The notes beneath the pieces were generated by a model that saw only the letters and a program-made list of their open reading frames with translations, did not search any database and was not told the DNA's origin. This document shows positions 12,756 to 13,604 of a stretch of 13,604 bases of DNA, in pieces. Position 1 is the first letter of the stretch. The number at the start of each line of letters is the position of its first letter. Made by a program: the position numbers and the translations under genes. Source of the DNA: Thermomicrobiales bacterium (GTDB taxonomy: Bacteria > Chloroflexota > Limnocylindria > Limnocylindrales > CSP1-4); contig SPCO01000014.1 of assembly GCA_004525275.1 (NCBI GenBank), forward strand, positions 1 through 13,604, written 5' to 3'.

Positions 12756-13604
12756 TTGGCCCAGTCGTACGACGCGGTCGTCATCGGTGGTGGCCACAAC
12801 GGCCTGGTGAGCGCGGCCTATCTTGCCCGTGCCGGGTTGAAGGTCCTCGTCCTGGAAAAGCGCCACGTCCTCGGCGGCGCTGCGGTCACCGAGGAGATCT
12901 TCCCGGGATTTCGGTTCTCGGTGTTCAGCTACGTCGTGTCGCTGCTCCGACCGGAGATCATCCGCGACCTCCAGCTCCCGAAGCATGGCCTCGACATCCT
13001 GCCGCTCGACGGGACCTTCACCCCACTGCGAAGGGGCGACGGTCCGGCGTCGGGCGGCGGCGACTACCTGTGGCGGGTCAACGATCACGGGCGCACGATC
13101 CGAGAATTGCGGCGCTGGTCGGCGAGCGATGCGGAAGCCTACGAGGAATATGGCCGGCTCATGGTCGAGATGGCCCGCTTCATCAAGCCGATCCTGGCCA
13201 TCACCCCGCCCGACCTCTCGAGTCTCGACCTGCGCCCGATGGTGCCCCTGGCCGGCCTCGCACGTCGCTTCCAGCAGCTTCCCGAACGCCAGCGAGCGGT
13301 CTTCGTCCAGCTCATGACGATGAGCGCATCGGACTTTCTGGACCAGTGGTTCGAGACCGATCCGCTCAAGGCGACGATGGCGGCATCGGGGATCATCGGG
13401 ACCTATCAGGGTGTCAAGAGCCCGGGTACCGCGTACGTCCTGCTGCACCACTACATGGGCGAGATCGATGGTGCGTTCCGGGCGTGGGGGATCCCAAAGG
13501 GCGGGACCGGGAGCGTGAGTACTGCGATCGGCCAGGCCGCGCTCTCCCTGGGCGCCGAGATCCGGACCGAGGCACCGGTTGCGAGGGTGATCGTCGAGGG
13601 CGGA
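12756..13604 (+). CDS. FAD-dependent oxidoreductase, phytoene dehydrogenase/PYROXD2-like, 3'-truncated
   Basis: 283 codons are visible and the frame is open to the window edge. The N-terminus is an FAD-binding Rossmann fold: DAVVIGGGHNGLVSAAYLARAG (glycine motif 11-16), then VLVLEKR with E34 placed to bind the adenosine ribose, and VLGGAAVTEE, the second part of the phytoene-dehydrogenase-type dinucleotide motif. Later segments (ASDFLDQWFETDPLKATMAASGIIG, PGTAYVLLHHYMGE, GAFRAWGIPKGGTGSVSTAIGQAA) match the CrtI/PYROXD2 oxidoreductase group. The substrate is unknown; no other carotenoid gene is visible, so carotene desaturation is not implied. The start is TTG 12756, set by GGAGGG at 12742-12747. 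It is divergent from the GcvT-like gene, suggesting oxidation and folate-dependent C1 transfer in one pathway, which is inference. Confidence 0.88.
   Translation, partial: MAQSYDAVVIGGGHNGLVSAAYLARAGLKVLVLEKRHVLGGAAVTEEIFPGFRFSVFSYVVSLLRPEIIRDLQLPKHGLDILPLDGTFTPLRRGDGPASGGGDYLWRVNDHGRTIRELRRWSASDAEAYEEYGRLMVEMARFIKPILAITPPDLSSLDLRPMVPLAGLARRFQQLPERQRAVFVQLMTMSASDFLDQWFETDPLKATMAASGIIGTYQGVKSPGTAYVLLHHYMGEIDGAFRAWGIPKGGTGSVSTAIGQAALSLGAEIRTEAPVARVIVEGG

Noticed and set aside
12609..13451. The minus-strand frame of the GcvT-like gene stays open far upstream, making a 677-residue reading.
   Set aside because: The extra part lies antisense to the well-supported FAD oxidoreductase, has low-complexity shadow composition, and ignores the Shine-Dalgarno site and promoter-like sequence near 12608-12647.
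12756..13604. Calling the FAD oxidoreductase a phytoene desaturase (crtI).
   Set aside because: The shared features are general to the CrtI/PYROXD2 superfamily and no crtB or other carotenoid gene is visible.

Overview
The window is GC-rich, densely coded bacterial DNA. GTG and TTG starts are common, ATGA stop/start overlaps occur, and several gene families are ones I associate with uncultured Chloroflexota (a Limnocylindria/Ellin6529-like lineage). That placement is inference from style and gene content; there is no rRNA or marker gene here. I see no mobile element, CRISPR array, tRNA or rRNA.

Layout. (1) 1-2822, plus strand: a tight operon for GDP-mannose supply. It holds the 3' part of a mannose-1-phosphate guanylyltransferase, a phosphomannomutase/phosphoglucomutase, and a stand-alone cupin resembling the isomerase domain of type II phosphomannose isomerases. 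Together they could convert fructose-6-P to Man-6-P, Man-1-P and GDP-mannose. (2) 2931-3206, plus: a 91-residue protein that is essentially a single SWIM zinc finger. (3) 3225-6979, minus: four consecutive genes for exported proteins, in transcription order a membrane-anchored propeller-like protein, a metzincin-like protein with an Ig-like tail, a Pro/Thr-rich lipoprotein and a propeller-like lipoprotein. Their joint function is unknown. The SWIM gene and this operon converge on an 18-bp gap inside a small tandem repeat that folds into a hairpin. (4) 6980-7341: a divergent control region with an extended -10 promoter, two 11-bp direct repeats and a cobalamin riboswitch whose 3' part can hide the ribosome binding site of the next gene. 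(5) 7342-10231, plus: a vitamin B12 ABC importer (binding lipoprotein, FecCD-type permease, ATPase), followed 24 bp later by a fold-type I PLP enzyme (10256-11380). (6) 11418-12608, minus: a GcvT-like folate-dependent aminomethyltransferase/demethylase. It is divergent from (7) 12756-13604, plus: an FAD oxidoreductase of the phytoene dehydrogenase/PYROXD2 type that runs off the right edge. The two share a promoter region carrying three copies of TATGCAG.

The best supported biology is the riboswitch-controlled B12 importer and the GDP-mannose operon. The least explained parts are the exported-protein operon, whose protease-like member has Asp where the first zinc-binding His is expected, the PLP enzyme behind the B12 importer, and the GcvT/FAD oxidoreductase pair. 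One further curiosity is a 26-bp perfect palindrome inside a lipoprotein gene.
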